DNA of 64,000 nucleotides from Corythucha ciliata. Its lineage: Eukaryota > Arthropoda > Insecta > Hemiptera > Tingidae. The notes below the pieces were generated by a model. That model was not told the DNA's origin, ran no database searches, and worked only from the letters and a program-made list of their open reading frames with translations. The position numbers and the translations under genes are program-made. Position 1 is the stretch's first letter; each line of letters opens with the position of its first letter. Positions 21,773 to 30,826 of this stretch are shown here, piece by piece. The DNA lies in contig CM075937.1 in NCBI GenBank assembly GCA_038030265.1, positions 27,694,198 through 27,758,197 of the forward strand, given 5' to 3'.

Positions 21773-21785
21773 ATCCTCGTCGCCA
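21773..21785 (-). other. Primer-binding site (tRNA-Ser GCU type)
   Basis: The minus strand reads TGGCGACGAGGAT, complementary to the 3' end (…ATCCTCGTCG plus CCA) expected for tRNA-Ser(GCU). It lies between the 5' LTR and the gag ATG, where minus-strand DNA synthesis would be primed. The tRNA identity is from general knowledge of the acceptor stem and was not checked against this genome. Confidence 0.7.
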
Positions 21786-21940
21786 CTTTTATATTTAAGA
21801 AATAAGTCATGGAATGAGAACATTTTATTTTTAACCGAGACAAGAAAGAATACAATCTCACGGGAAAAGTCCAAAAACATATGATCCACTTTTTTAAATA
21901 AGAATGGGGCAGAGTATAATATTCACAAAATGAAGCCTTA

Positions 21941-23271
21941 GGCCGGGTGCACACGAGCGTCAATTGACGCGCGTTAGAACAGATACCTAGAAGTCTATGG
22001 GGCAGTGCACACGTAACGCCGCTGCAAGAGACGCCCGACGGCAAGCTTGAATTGACGCCTCCTAACATCTGATCAGTTTGATCAAATAACTCCCTAGGGT
22101 TTTATGGGCCAAAAGCGGGTCCAAAATGGGGATGAAATGTGAGGAGTGAGGAATACAAGGATAGAAACAAGGATAGAATACAAGGATAGAAATTCGGTAT
22201 TACGGTGTATATGTTATTCGCAATGGCCGAATTCGCCCATTGCCCGAAAAATTTACCCTCCACGCGTTATGGGCAGTGCGAAATACTCACAACGCGTCGT
22301 GGGTAATTTTATTCGCCCAATGGGCGGAATGAAATACCCATAACGCGTTCTGGGTAACTCGTTTTACTCAATAACCGAAATGACGGTTAGGTTAGTCTAT
22401 TTCGCGGCGTGGGTCTTCCGATTTTACCCACAACGCGTTCTGACTACTTCGATTTACCCGCAACGCGTTCTGCGCATTTCCAATTACTCACAAACCAGAG
22501 TCAGATGATGTGTCTCAACTCCCATTACAGCGTTACTGCTGTATAATTACAGTAAATGAAACGGAATGATAATTGAACACGATATGCTTGAATGAAAGAA
22601 TATTAAAACAAAAAGGAAATTAAAAAGAAAAGACAGTGAAACAAAGAACGAGGGAGAAACATACACTCAAAGAGACATTTATTCACGCATGATATGCTCC
22701 CGCGGTATTTACCCCGAGGACACACGAGACGCCCTCATGATTTAAACTGTAAGTTATATCGCTGTCTAATGAGGCAAGACACAGAATCCGGGTTAAAGTC
22801 GCTACGTGGGTAATTCGAAATACGCACTACGCGTTGTGGGTAAAATCGGAAGACACACGACGCGAAATAGACTCGGCCTAACCTTTATTTCGGCTACTGA
22901 GTAAAATGAATTACCCAGAACGCGTTATGGGTATTTCATTCCGCCCACTGGGCGAATAAAATTACCCACGACGCGTTGTGAGCATTTCGCTCTGCCCATA
23001 ACGCGTCGTGGGTATATTTTTCGGGCAATGGGCAAATTCGGCCATTGCGAATAACATATATACCTATACACGGCAACCGAAAAAATTATTTTCTTCTTCA
23101 ACAATTGAGCCCTGCGATCCATCTTGTTCAGTAGAAGAGGAAAGACTGTCTAGCAAACGCTCGCAACCACCAAGTGACGTGCGTCAAGTGACGCGCGTCA
23201 ATTGTTGCTCGAACGCTCGTGTGCATCGAACCAAGTGACGCGCGTCAATTTACGCTCGTGTGCACCCGGCC
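21941..23271. mobile_element. 1.33-kb Harbinger-like MITE in the gypsy LTR
   Basis: Inverted ends GGCCGGGTGCACACGAGCG and CGCTCGTGTGCACCCGGCC, flanked by TTA at 21938-21940 and 23272-23274. Further in, GACGCGCGTCAATTG-type words recur at both ends. It has no transposase frame. It contains a complete second foldback (22203-23064). The LTR sequence reads continuously across the insertion when compared with the 3' LTR at 16630-16651. Confidence 0.88.
22203..23064. mobile_element. Foldback with arrayed ACGCGT palindromes
   Basis: Arms of about 280 bp (22203-22485 and 22790-23064) are inverse copies beginning GTATATGTTATTCGCAATGG. Each arm carries about five to six spaced copies of a motif near ACCCACAACGCGTTGTGGGT, itself a palindrome centred on ACGCGT (for example near 22260, 22293, 22345, 22435 and 22460, with mirrors near 22828, 22920, 22970 and 23003). 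The central 300 bp are unique and non-coding. Confidence 0.85.
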
Positions 23272-23310
23272 TTAGTTCCCAACACACACTATTGGAGCTT
23301 TGGGGAGTAA

Positions 23311-23510
23311 AGGCCAGCCCACACTACACACTTCATCATTCACCCTTCCGATCCGACACCAGCCATACTCCTGTGTCGGTGTATGAGGCATTCCACGGAG
23401 CATTCTATAATTCTATTTATTTCCCTCTCCGGCTCTCCATGCACCCTTCCAAATGTCTTGTATGACTGTTGTTGGATTGGAAACGTGCAGTACGTATAGC
23501 ATGGTAGGTC
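23311..23510. mobile_element. Diverged Harbinger-like MITE
   Basis: A 200-bp stretch starting AGGCCAGCCCACACTAC and ending TATAGCATGGTAGGTC, with TAA on both sides (23308-23310 and 23511-23513). CTTCCGATCCGACACC near the left end is shared with the MITE at 15674-15917, so the two are related. The arms are imperfect. Confidence 0.6.
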
Positions 23511-23565
23511 TAAATCGGAAATTTCCCACTGAATAAGTTGAATATTATGTAAATTAGTAAAAGGA

Positions 23566-23720
23566 TTTACTTCAATCATTTTCTTTCTCACTACCACAAT
23601 TTGACCACAATAAACAAAACAAAGCAAGCGACACCGGTCAGATGTTACCCCAGAATGTTAGTTCATATTAGCTTGGCAAGAGGCCAGAGCGCTGCTGTAT
23701 TTATGAAAGATGTCAATACG
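23566..23720 (+). repeat. Dispersed repeat, copy 1 (partner at 44197-44345)
   Basis: About 155 bp from TTTACTTCAATCATTTTCTT to TATTTATGAAAGATGTC matches 44197-44345 in reverse orientation with scattered differences. Shared words include ACAAAACAAAGCAAG, GGTCAGATGTTACCCCA and GCGCTGCTGTATTT. No ends or coding sequence were recognised. Confidence 0.75.
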
Positions 23721-25712
23721 GCCCCTGAAGTACAACAGGGCAGTACAAGTCACGGCGGCTGTTTTATAAGGCTACAGTAGTTAAATGCAACCAATCATGG
23801 GCTTTCATTAATTAATTCGAAAACGTTGAATAAGATCAGGCGATAACTTGTTTTTATCAAATGTCGCTAATTTTAGAGCACATCTGATAACCCGTTTACT
23901 ACCGGTTTTATGAGGTAACGGAGCAAGTTTCCTTGGCATCAATCTTTCGGCTTTACAATATTTTTTTCTTAAAGTTTAATTTCTATATTTTTAAACCCGG
24001 TGTGAAACACCTATTTTAGGGAATAAAATTATGATTCTTAAACTCTTGACAGGAAGGAAATTTTAAAAGTTGAAATGTTATCATTGAAGCCACCTATCCA
24101 CTTGAGAAATAAATCAACCCTCTCAAATCATCATCAATCATGGATTTTAAGGTATAGTTTTATTTTTATCTCCGGGGGGTCAAGTACGAACGGGCATTAT
24201 GATTTTAACTCGACGTTACCCTATCACAATTGACATGGTTGTCACGTTGATAGGTACCACCAGTGTTATTTCATTTTACATCCCTTCGTACTTGAGCTCC
24301 ATGTGGTAGCCTATTGTGTGCTAGTAGCCCTTTCTTCCAATTTCGTCTTCGTAAAGGCTATAAAACCCCCTTGAAATTTGACCTTGGACTTGGATATTCA
24401 CGCTCCTCCTTAGACTGAACTTGATTAAAACGTTATAAGTAGCGATGAAGGCACGGATGGAAAAATGTCCCCCGGCGCAGAATTTTGAGTTATTGGAAAA
24501 CACTATTAGTTTTATACTTTAATAATAATTTATTTAATCTTCAGACCCCCTAGTACGAAACATGCCCTATTAAATTCATCTCGTGCAATTGCTATTCTTG
24601 TGTATACCCGACCTTTATTCATTTATAAAAGTTACAGTGTCATCGCGCTAATTTATACATTTCAAGGATTTTTATTAGGAAATAAAATATTTTGCTGCTA
24701 ATTTTTATTTATTGCCCATTTCCTTTTCCTTTATGAACCATAAGAATCTTGTGAAAAATTACTAATTTACTGTGCTTTCAACCTTTTTTACCGTAACGAT
24801 ATATAATTATTATGCATATCCCCCCTTAATGATGAAGAACCCGATAGAGAAAATTTTGGTTCAAATTTAAAATAAGAAATTTTAATGTGATCGGAAATGT
24901 TTTTAGAACCTGTAAACCTCAAGTTCAACACGAAATTGGAAATCCTATCTCAAAATGTTTCCCCCAACATCATTTCATTACCAGCCATGTACGTAGGTAT
25001 ACCAACAAGAAAAGCGACTTGAAAAGGCGACGAGAAAAGTGACTTACTCGTTTGGTTTTATCTGCCCTACCCTGTGTGAATAAACGTTTTGAGGAATAGA
25101 GAAACAAAACTTTTGTAAATAAGCCTCACACGGAGCTATTTTTGCTGTTTTATGTCAAGTTTACATGCCTCTCACAAAATCCAGTCACACCACGCTATTT
25201 ACACAGTTGTTCATTCACCTTGCTTTGCATACCCACTAAAACTTTGCATTATACATTCAGGTCAAGGATTAACCTGCGTGCTTTCACAAAACCTGGCTGC
25301 TGGGAAATCTCTGTCTTTTACTATTGTACATAAAACAGCAGAGAAAAAATCAAACAAAAAACAGAAGAGAGGAAGCAAGTTGCGCCTTAAATCGATAGCA
25401 TATCCACCTTTCCATATTTAATATTTATAGCGGAGCTTGGGAAAATCTAAAGGTATGCATGATTGAGGAGTTTACAGGAACTGTCGTTCCAAAAGATTTT
25501 CAGCATAGTGATAGTGATGGCATGAAGAATACCAACAGGTCTTTGGTGTGGGAGGGGGTTATGGGTGGAGGAGAGTGGGCTTTTACCCTAGAATTCCCTT
25601 AGAAGAATTCTCAAAGCAAGAAAATACAATGCTATGTTATGTTCTTCTCTGAGGTGAAGATTTATGTTGAATTTACACATAGATATGAATATTTTAACAA
25701 TACTTAAGAAAC
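23721..25712. other. Intergenic, no gene seen
   Basis: AT-rich sequence without a supported gene or repeat. The last few hundred bases before 25713 would hold the 3' UTR of DCXR on the minus strand; no clear AATAAA was found close to the stop. Confidence 0.4.
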
Positions 25713-26802
25713 TTAAACTGCTGAAAACCCTCCATCGACGAGTAAATTCACTGCTGAGATCATGCTGGCTTTATCACTCAGCATGAAAACCACGGCGTTC
25801 ACAACATCTTCCACTTCTAGTCACGAAATTATTACACTAATAATTTTTAAATATTTAAAAAAAAAGGTCATGCTTTATCACTTACCCGCGAATCTATGAA
25901 GAGGCGCCCGTTTGAGAATGGGCTCGGCTTTCGCTGGGTTCTCCCAATTGATTCGTCCCAGTGCTGTCAGCACAGCAATTGGGTTGATTGAATTGACGCG
26001 TATGCCATAGTCACCCAACTCTAGAGCCATAACTTTGGTGAGCATATCCACGGCGGTTTTGGCACTTCCGTAGACTGTGTGATTTTTGAGAGCAATCTAA
26101 AAATAAAATTTCAACCTTATTTTTCCCTTCCCATAATATTTGAATACAGTTCGGGCTATACTTTCGAGGCGACTGACGATATGTTAACGATAGAGCCCTT
26201 AATTTTATTTTCAACCATCATTTTGGCCACTTCTTGACTTACAATAAACATAGCCCTGAGGTTCACTTTGTACACTCTAAAATAACAAGGCAGTAAAATT
26301 CCACAAATTAAAGTAAACTGAGTAAAACAAAATCAAAATCTCACTTACTCATCCCATTCCTCTTCAGTAATATCCAAAAAAGAATGAAAACACCCGCCAA
26401 TTCCCGCGTTGTTGACAAGGTAGTCAAACGGTCCAGCTTCCCTCAGCACGCGGCGGATGTCACTCGACGTTATGTCGGCGGTTACAGTACGAATTCGAGG
26501 TTCCTCCGCCTTAAAAGCCGTTAATTCTTCCTCAATTTTTGATAGAGCCGTAACTTTAGCCCCACACTCGACCAGTTTCTTAGCAATGCCTTTACCAATG
26601 CCTGAATAAACGGGAGGACAAAGCCAGAAAATAACGAATGATTTAATTATCATGCTCTTATAACACCATACTTCCACTCCCTAGGGAAACATGGAAGTAA
26701 AAAGTGAACCCTTTAGGGTCTTGTATACGAAAATATAAGAAAACTGTAACCTAGTCCAGCTCCGGTTACTAACACCCTTTTATTAGCGAACGAAATTTCC
26801 AT
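25713..26802 (-). CDS. DCXR: L-xylulose (dicarbonyl) reductase, five exons
   Basis: Exons on the minus strand: 26802-26751, 26601-26349, 26276-26162, 26096-25886 and 25816-25713. All introns are GT-AG and the phases join to 735 nt, 244 aa plus TAA, the same length as human DCXR. The NADPH-binding fold starts VTGAGLGIGKG (residues 12-22). NNAG follows at 81-84. The catalytic set is Asn107, Ser136 (ISS), Tyr149 and Lys153 (YGSAK), which matches the residue numbers of human DCXR. The C-terminal VDGGFSAV is typical of classical SDRs. DCXR reduces L-xylulose and alpha-dicarbonyls with NADPH (uronate cycle, carbonyl detoxification). A related carbonyl reductase remains possible, but length and active site favour DCXR. 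All domains are intact. Confidence 0.92.
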
Positions 26803-27937
26803 TATCGAATGAATTGATCGCGATCTACTGACATAATATTCTTTGAGATTTGAATAAATATAGCTGAGAGGTGAGATAAGGCAAAGAGAAGGGAGAAAGA
26901 GGAGGGAGTTTTTACCTATATAGATAAGGCCAATGCCATTCGTTTGGTATAGTCTCTTATAAAATTGATATCCACTGCGTCCGTATCTTATATACTTATT
27001 AAAAGAACATTAAGATATTAAAAGAACAGGATGACAATTGATATAACTCTCCTGAATCTTTCTCATTAAGTTTCTCAATTAGGCCCTTTATTCGATTTTC
27101 CGATCAAAGTATTTGTGTACAATTCTCCCACAAATCACTTTGAATCCACTATTCTTCACGCGTAAATTATATAAATAAGGATAAATAAGATGAAATAAGG
27201 ACAGAGAGAACGTGAAGGAGATTAACGAGAAACTGTTGCTTGTGCAACGAGCGAGTTTCGTGAATCAAATCTAGAAAAAAGGTCACGTACTTCAAAGGAC
27301 GCGCTCGCGGGTTTAGACGGAGAAGAGGGTGTCGCTTTGCGAAGGAACCTGAGGCTAGGGTGGGCTCAATTTTCCTTTATTTATCTTTAAGGTCACTTCC
27401 TTTAACCCCAGCGAATTCCGTTTAACTAGGCAGCCCTTTCTGATACGACCCTACTTCACTCGTTCCATAAGTTAGTTTAAACTTGAGTGTTGAACGCAAA
27501 GTCCCCTGCATTACTTCAATATTGCAGGGAGAAACCCTTTTAAATATAGGTAATTTGTAGCGTGTGTGCAAAGGAGTTACTTACCTATACCCTTACTTTA
27601 TAAAACATATATGAAAGATATAAATGCGAAAGAGGATAAGGATAAGGAGTCAACTTCCCTCTCCCAACCTTTTGCCTGTGTTTGTGTTCTCTGCTAGAAC
27701 CATGTATGTAATCTATTTGCATGAGAGTGGAGTACCGGTATTTAGCAGTTACGATCATTTTTCCTACTATTATTTAATGTAAGCTGTAAATAATAAAAAA
27801 TAACTTAATAGCGTTGCTATTTCGAGCTTATGTTTATTCATTCACTTATTTTTAGGTTTGTTGTATTTAGGTTGAGAATTTAGGGGACGAAACTGTAGCT
27901 CCGCTCGTTTGTAGTCCGGAGCTGCTCTAGCAGCACT
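26803..27937. other. Upstream region of DCXR, no gene seen
   Basis: On the minus strand a TATA-like CTATATTTATT lies about 65-70 bp before the DCXR ATG; its role is not established. The rest, to 27937, has no recognised gene or repeat. Confidence 0.4.
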
Positions 27938-27945
27938 GAAAGAAC

Positions 27946-28168
27946 CAACGATATACGTATAAACATGGATTGCTCACAACGGACTGTTGGGAGGGGCGTG
28001 GAGGGGGTGTGCCGCCCCCTGATAAATAATCCCGTCCCTCTCCTTGTGTAGTTATGGCAACACCATGGTCATTATTTTATTATTTGGAAACCCCACCCTT
28101 CTCATCCACTTTCTGATGGTTGCACTTTATCAGAAGTGATGAGCAATGAGTTCTTTTATATATCGTTG
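27946..28168. mobile_element. hAT MITE, copy 2 (uninterrupted)
   Basis: A 223-bp relative of the element at 20292-21331. Left end CAACGATATACGTATAAAC, right end TTTTATATATCGTTG. The flanks are GAAAGAAC (27938-27945) and GAAAGTAC (28169-28176), an 8-bp duplication with one change. It lacks the hairpin and Harbinger inserts, so it documents the empty sites for both. Confidence 0.85.
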
Positions 28169-28294
28169 GAAAGTACTAACCTTTTACAATTTTTTCCCTG
28201 TTGTACGTTACAAACATAGAGATAATATAACATGGAGGGAGTCTTGCTCCAATATGACGGCATATGAATAGGTTATAATATGACTGTCCATTAA

Positions 28295-28886
28295 CCCTGC
28301 TGTACTGTTCGGGTCAATATGACCCAAAACGCGATTGGAATGCCGATATCTTGACAAATGCCCCACTCAGGTTAATAACTTTTCTTGACATTGTTTGTAT
28401 GACTATAGAAAGGACATTATGCGATTTGCCATTTTTTTTAGCCTTCTCCCTCCCCCTGTAATAAAAAAGGTTACACTCAGTACGTTGGGGTCATAGTGAC
28501 CCGGGCCATTATAACACGGAGCATTTTTTAATTGTTTTATTACATAATGCACTTTTCCTGGATTCTACACATTATTTCATGGTTATTACAACGCTCTTTG
28601 AGTGTTTTTGCGGATTTATTTTCGTGTTCTGGCTCGAAATGAAACCCCATGTAAACTGCCTGAACGTATTCTACAGCATGCTCAATCTGACTTCCCCTGG
28701 CGTTTTTCGTTTTCAATTTGCATTCAAAATTAAACATGGTGAAATCTGACACCTCAGTTTAATATAAATATGCCTGAAAATATCATTTCGACGGAAATGC
28801 ATCACTTTCATCCACCCTACTGCGCGGTCGGGTCACTATGACCCGAACGGTACAAGTGTAACACCAAAACGAACAGTACAGCAGGG
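28295..28886. mobile_element. piggyBac-type MITE
   Basis: TTAA stands at both edges (28291-28294 and 28887-28890), followed by inverted ends CCCTGCTGTACTGTTCG and CGAACAGTACAGCAGGG. TTAA targets and CCC-type ends define piggyBac elements. It is 592 bp. Inside are three copies of the palindrome GGGTCAnnnTGACCC at 28311-28325, 28488-28502 and 28830-28844. A 70-codon ORF on the minus strand (28540-28752) shows no transposase motif. Confidence 0.88.
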
Positions 28887-28955
28887 TTAAAATAAATAAA
28901 TTCAAAAATGAAAACCTCCTTTCTGGTCAGTGAGTGAACTTTTTTTTAGTTTTAT

Positions 28956-29244
28956 CCAAGGTGACTAAACTCTTCTATAGGTGCCGCAGATTTCCCCTGC
29001 CAATCAGGCGGGAGGAGTGTGGACTGACGTCACCAGCAGTCCTTAACTCCCGATTGCTCACCCTAGAGCAGCAGAGCAAGTTAATTTTGAAATTGAAGTT
29101 TATGAATTCTCAAAAATCACAACCCAACAACAATTAATAATGTACTGGGTCCAGTGCAAAGGCGGTTGGGACTGCTCGTGACGTAGGTGAAGGACAGTAA
29201 TGGCCGAAGATCTGCGGCACCTATAGAAAGTTTAGTCACCTTGG
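28956..29244. mobile_element. MITE family A, copy 2
   Basis: A 289-bp copy of the element at 1036-1325, with the same CCAAGGTGACTAAAC ends. It is flanked by TTTTAT on both sides (28950-28955 and 29245-29250), the best evidence for a 6-bp target duplication in this family. It stands alone, without the larger repeat seen around copies 1 and 3. Confidence 0.88.
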
Positions 29245-29250
29245 TTTTAT

Positions 29251-30365
29251 CCAACGATAAAACCTGATTAACATCAGCTAGCCTTGTTTCAACAAAACAA
29301 GGCGATTATTATTACATCAAAATTTTCGTTTTAGTTTTCTCGAAAATGTATTTGGACGACTCAAGAAACAGAGAAAATATGAGACATATTGTAACTTTCA
29401 GAGCCCGTGTGCTAAATTTCAGGGATCTTATTCGGTAATAAAACGCAAGGTGTCGAAGTCCACTTCGAATTATGTGTTGCGTACAGCCGAAAAGTGACTT
29501 TAAAAAACGAATGGCACATAGCGGGGGCTATGCCGTAGAGCGGGTCACGCGTCTCGTGTCCTAAATCTCCCTCTATTCTCTTCTACGCATTTGCAAACTG
29601 TTCATTCTTGTTCCCAGCCCATTCGCTCATGTGGTAGCGGCTCTTTGAATCACGCAAACGCCGCGATTCATGAAAGAGCGGCTGACCCGGGCGGTGGTGG
29701 TTCGTGTGATACCAGCCACTGTGCTCCACTGAAACAGCGTTCGTTCAGAAGAGGGACGAATGATCCCATATTGAGAAATTTAAAGGAACCGCGTCCTTTG
29801 CCGTGTAAAGCTTTTTCAGGTTCGAATAGAATGGAATTTTTCAGTTCATTCGGCCAAAGCAGGCGCAGGCGTGTTCGATCGTTCGTCTTTCGTCCCACTG
29901 AGCTTTGGACTGACGAAACTCGGCTCCAGAGCACGAGCGGATGCAGTGTTGCTGTTCGGACGTCAACGTATGCGCCCGAGTACCGTTCCAACGGGCGGGA
30001 AGCAACCGGCGAAGTTCTTGGTAGTTTTATAATCATTATCAGTTTATGGAAGGCTACACTAGATCTATGCTTATCAGAGATGTTAGGCCTCATATCGGGA
30101 TCTCGGAACACCACGAATAGGTTCAAGACGGGGACGGGAGAAAGGCAAAAACCGTTTCATCAACTAAAGTTCATATTCTTCATGACGCGTGAAAAACGAA
30201 GTGGCTCACTGAACTCAACAATTTCATTGTGCATGGTGGGACGAACAGTTTGGATTCAAAATTGTACGTTTAAAAAATTACTCAAGATGTATATGCACGA
30301 ATATCACACATTTCACGGTACCTAATTAAGCCAACGGGAATGATTACAAATAAAAGATTACAACG
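29251..30365. other. Intergenic with a GC-rich patch, no gene confirmed
   Basis: From about 29590 to 30010 the DNA is more GC- and CpG-rich than its surroundings. It contains overlapping ORFs on both strands (29591-30325 plus, 29668-30126 minus). Neither translation shows a domain or a plausible protein composition, and the plus ORF runs out into AT-rich sequence. A promoter, CpG patch or old repeat would explain it as well. The words GCGGCTCTTTGAATC and GATTCATGAAAGAGCGGC form an imperfect inverted pair at about 29636-29684. Confidence 0.4.
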
Positions 30366-30826
30366 ATTACCCCCGAATTTAGTGATATGAGCTTCCCCTT
30401 TACCCCTTCTACTAACAATAACGCACCGGGAATAATTTTAGAACAAATGATCACCAAGGTGACTAAACTTTACTATAGGTGCCGCAGATCTCCCCCTGCC
30501 CATCGGTCGGTAGGGGTTGAGACTGACGTCACCAGCAGTCCTTTGCTCCCAATTGTTCACCCTAGAGCAGCAGAGCAAGTTAATTTTGAAATTGAAGTTT
30601 ATGAATTCACAAAAATCACAACCCAATAACAATTAATAATGTACTGGGTCCAGCGCAAAGGCGGTTGGGACTGCTCGTGACGTTGGTGAAGGACAGTAAT
30701 GGCCGAAGATCTGCGGCACCTATATAGAAAGTTCAGTCACCTTGGATTACAAGTTTGTTTTTTAGGAAGTTTACGTTGTGCAGGTTATAAAAATAAGGGA
30801 CACCCCCGCACTTCCTCTATGTGGTC
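30366..30826. repeat. Dispersed repeat, copy 2 (holds a MITE)
   Basis: Second copy of the unit at 951-1412, with the same MITE at the same internal position. The sequences are very similar on both sides of the MITE, so this was one duplication event or transposition of a composite unit. Confidence 0.75.
30454..30745. mobile_element. MITE family A, copy 3
   Basis: A 292-bp copy of the family at 1036 and 28956, with ends CCAAGGTGACTAAAC and GTTCAGTCACCTTGG. Its flanks equal those of copy 1, because it lies in the duplicated unit. Confidence 0.85.

Larger units (their letters stand above)
16571..23284 (-). mobile_element. Ty3/gypsy LTR retrotransposon, decayed and much interrupted
   Basis: On the minus strand the order is 5' LTR, primer-binding site, gag, protease, reverse transcriptase/RNase H, integrase and a truncated 3' LTR, the Ty3/gypsy order. 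The 5' LTR is split by a 1.33-kb MITE and gag by a hAT MITE with two inserts of its own. pol has several frame breaks. The nested insertions show it is older than all of them. Downstream of the 3' LTR fragment the end is rearranged, so no flanking duplication can be read. Confidence 0.85.
21786..23284 (-). repeat. Gypsy 5' LTR, split by a 1.33-kb MITE
   Basis: The LTR begins TGTTGGGAAC at 23284 on the minus strand, is interrupted at TTA by the MITE 21941-23271, and continues 21937 down to about 21786. Its own length would be near 165 bp. A TATA-like ATATAAAAG lies right at the inner boundary, so the exact LTR end is uncertain. Confidence 0.7.

Noticed and set aside
28540..28752. 70-codon minus-strand ORF as a piggyBac transposase remnant
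   Set aside because: It lies inside the piggyBac MITE but shows no aspartate-rich catalytic or C-terminal Cys motif of that family.
29591..30325. 244-codon plus-strand ORF and its antisense counterpart 29668-30126
   Set aside because: No domain, mixed composition, and it runs from GC-rich into AT-rich DNA. Reported only as a finding of low interest.
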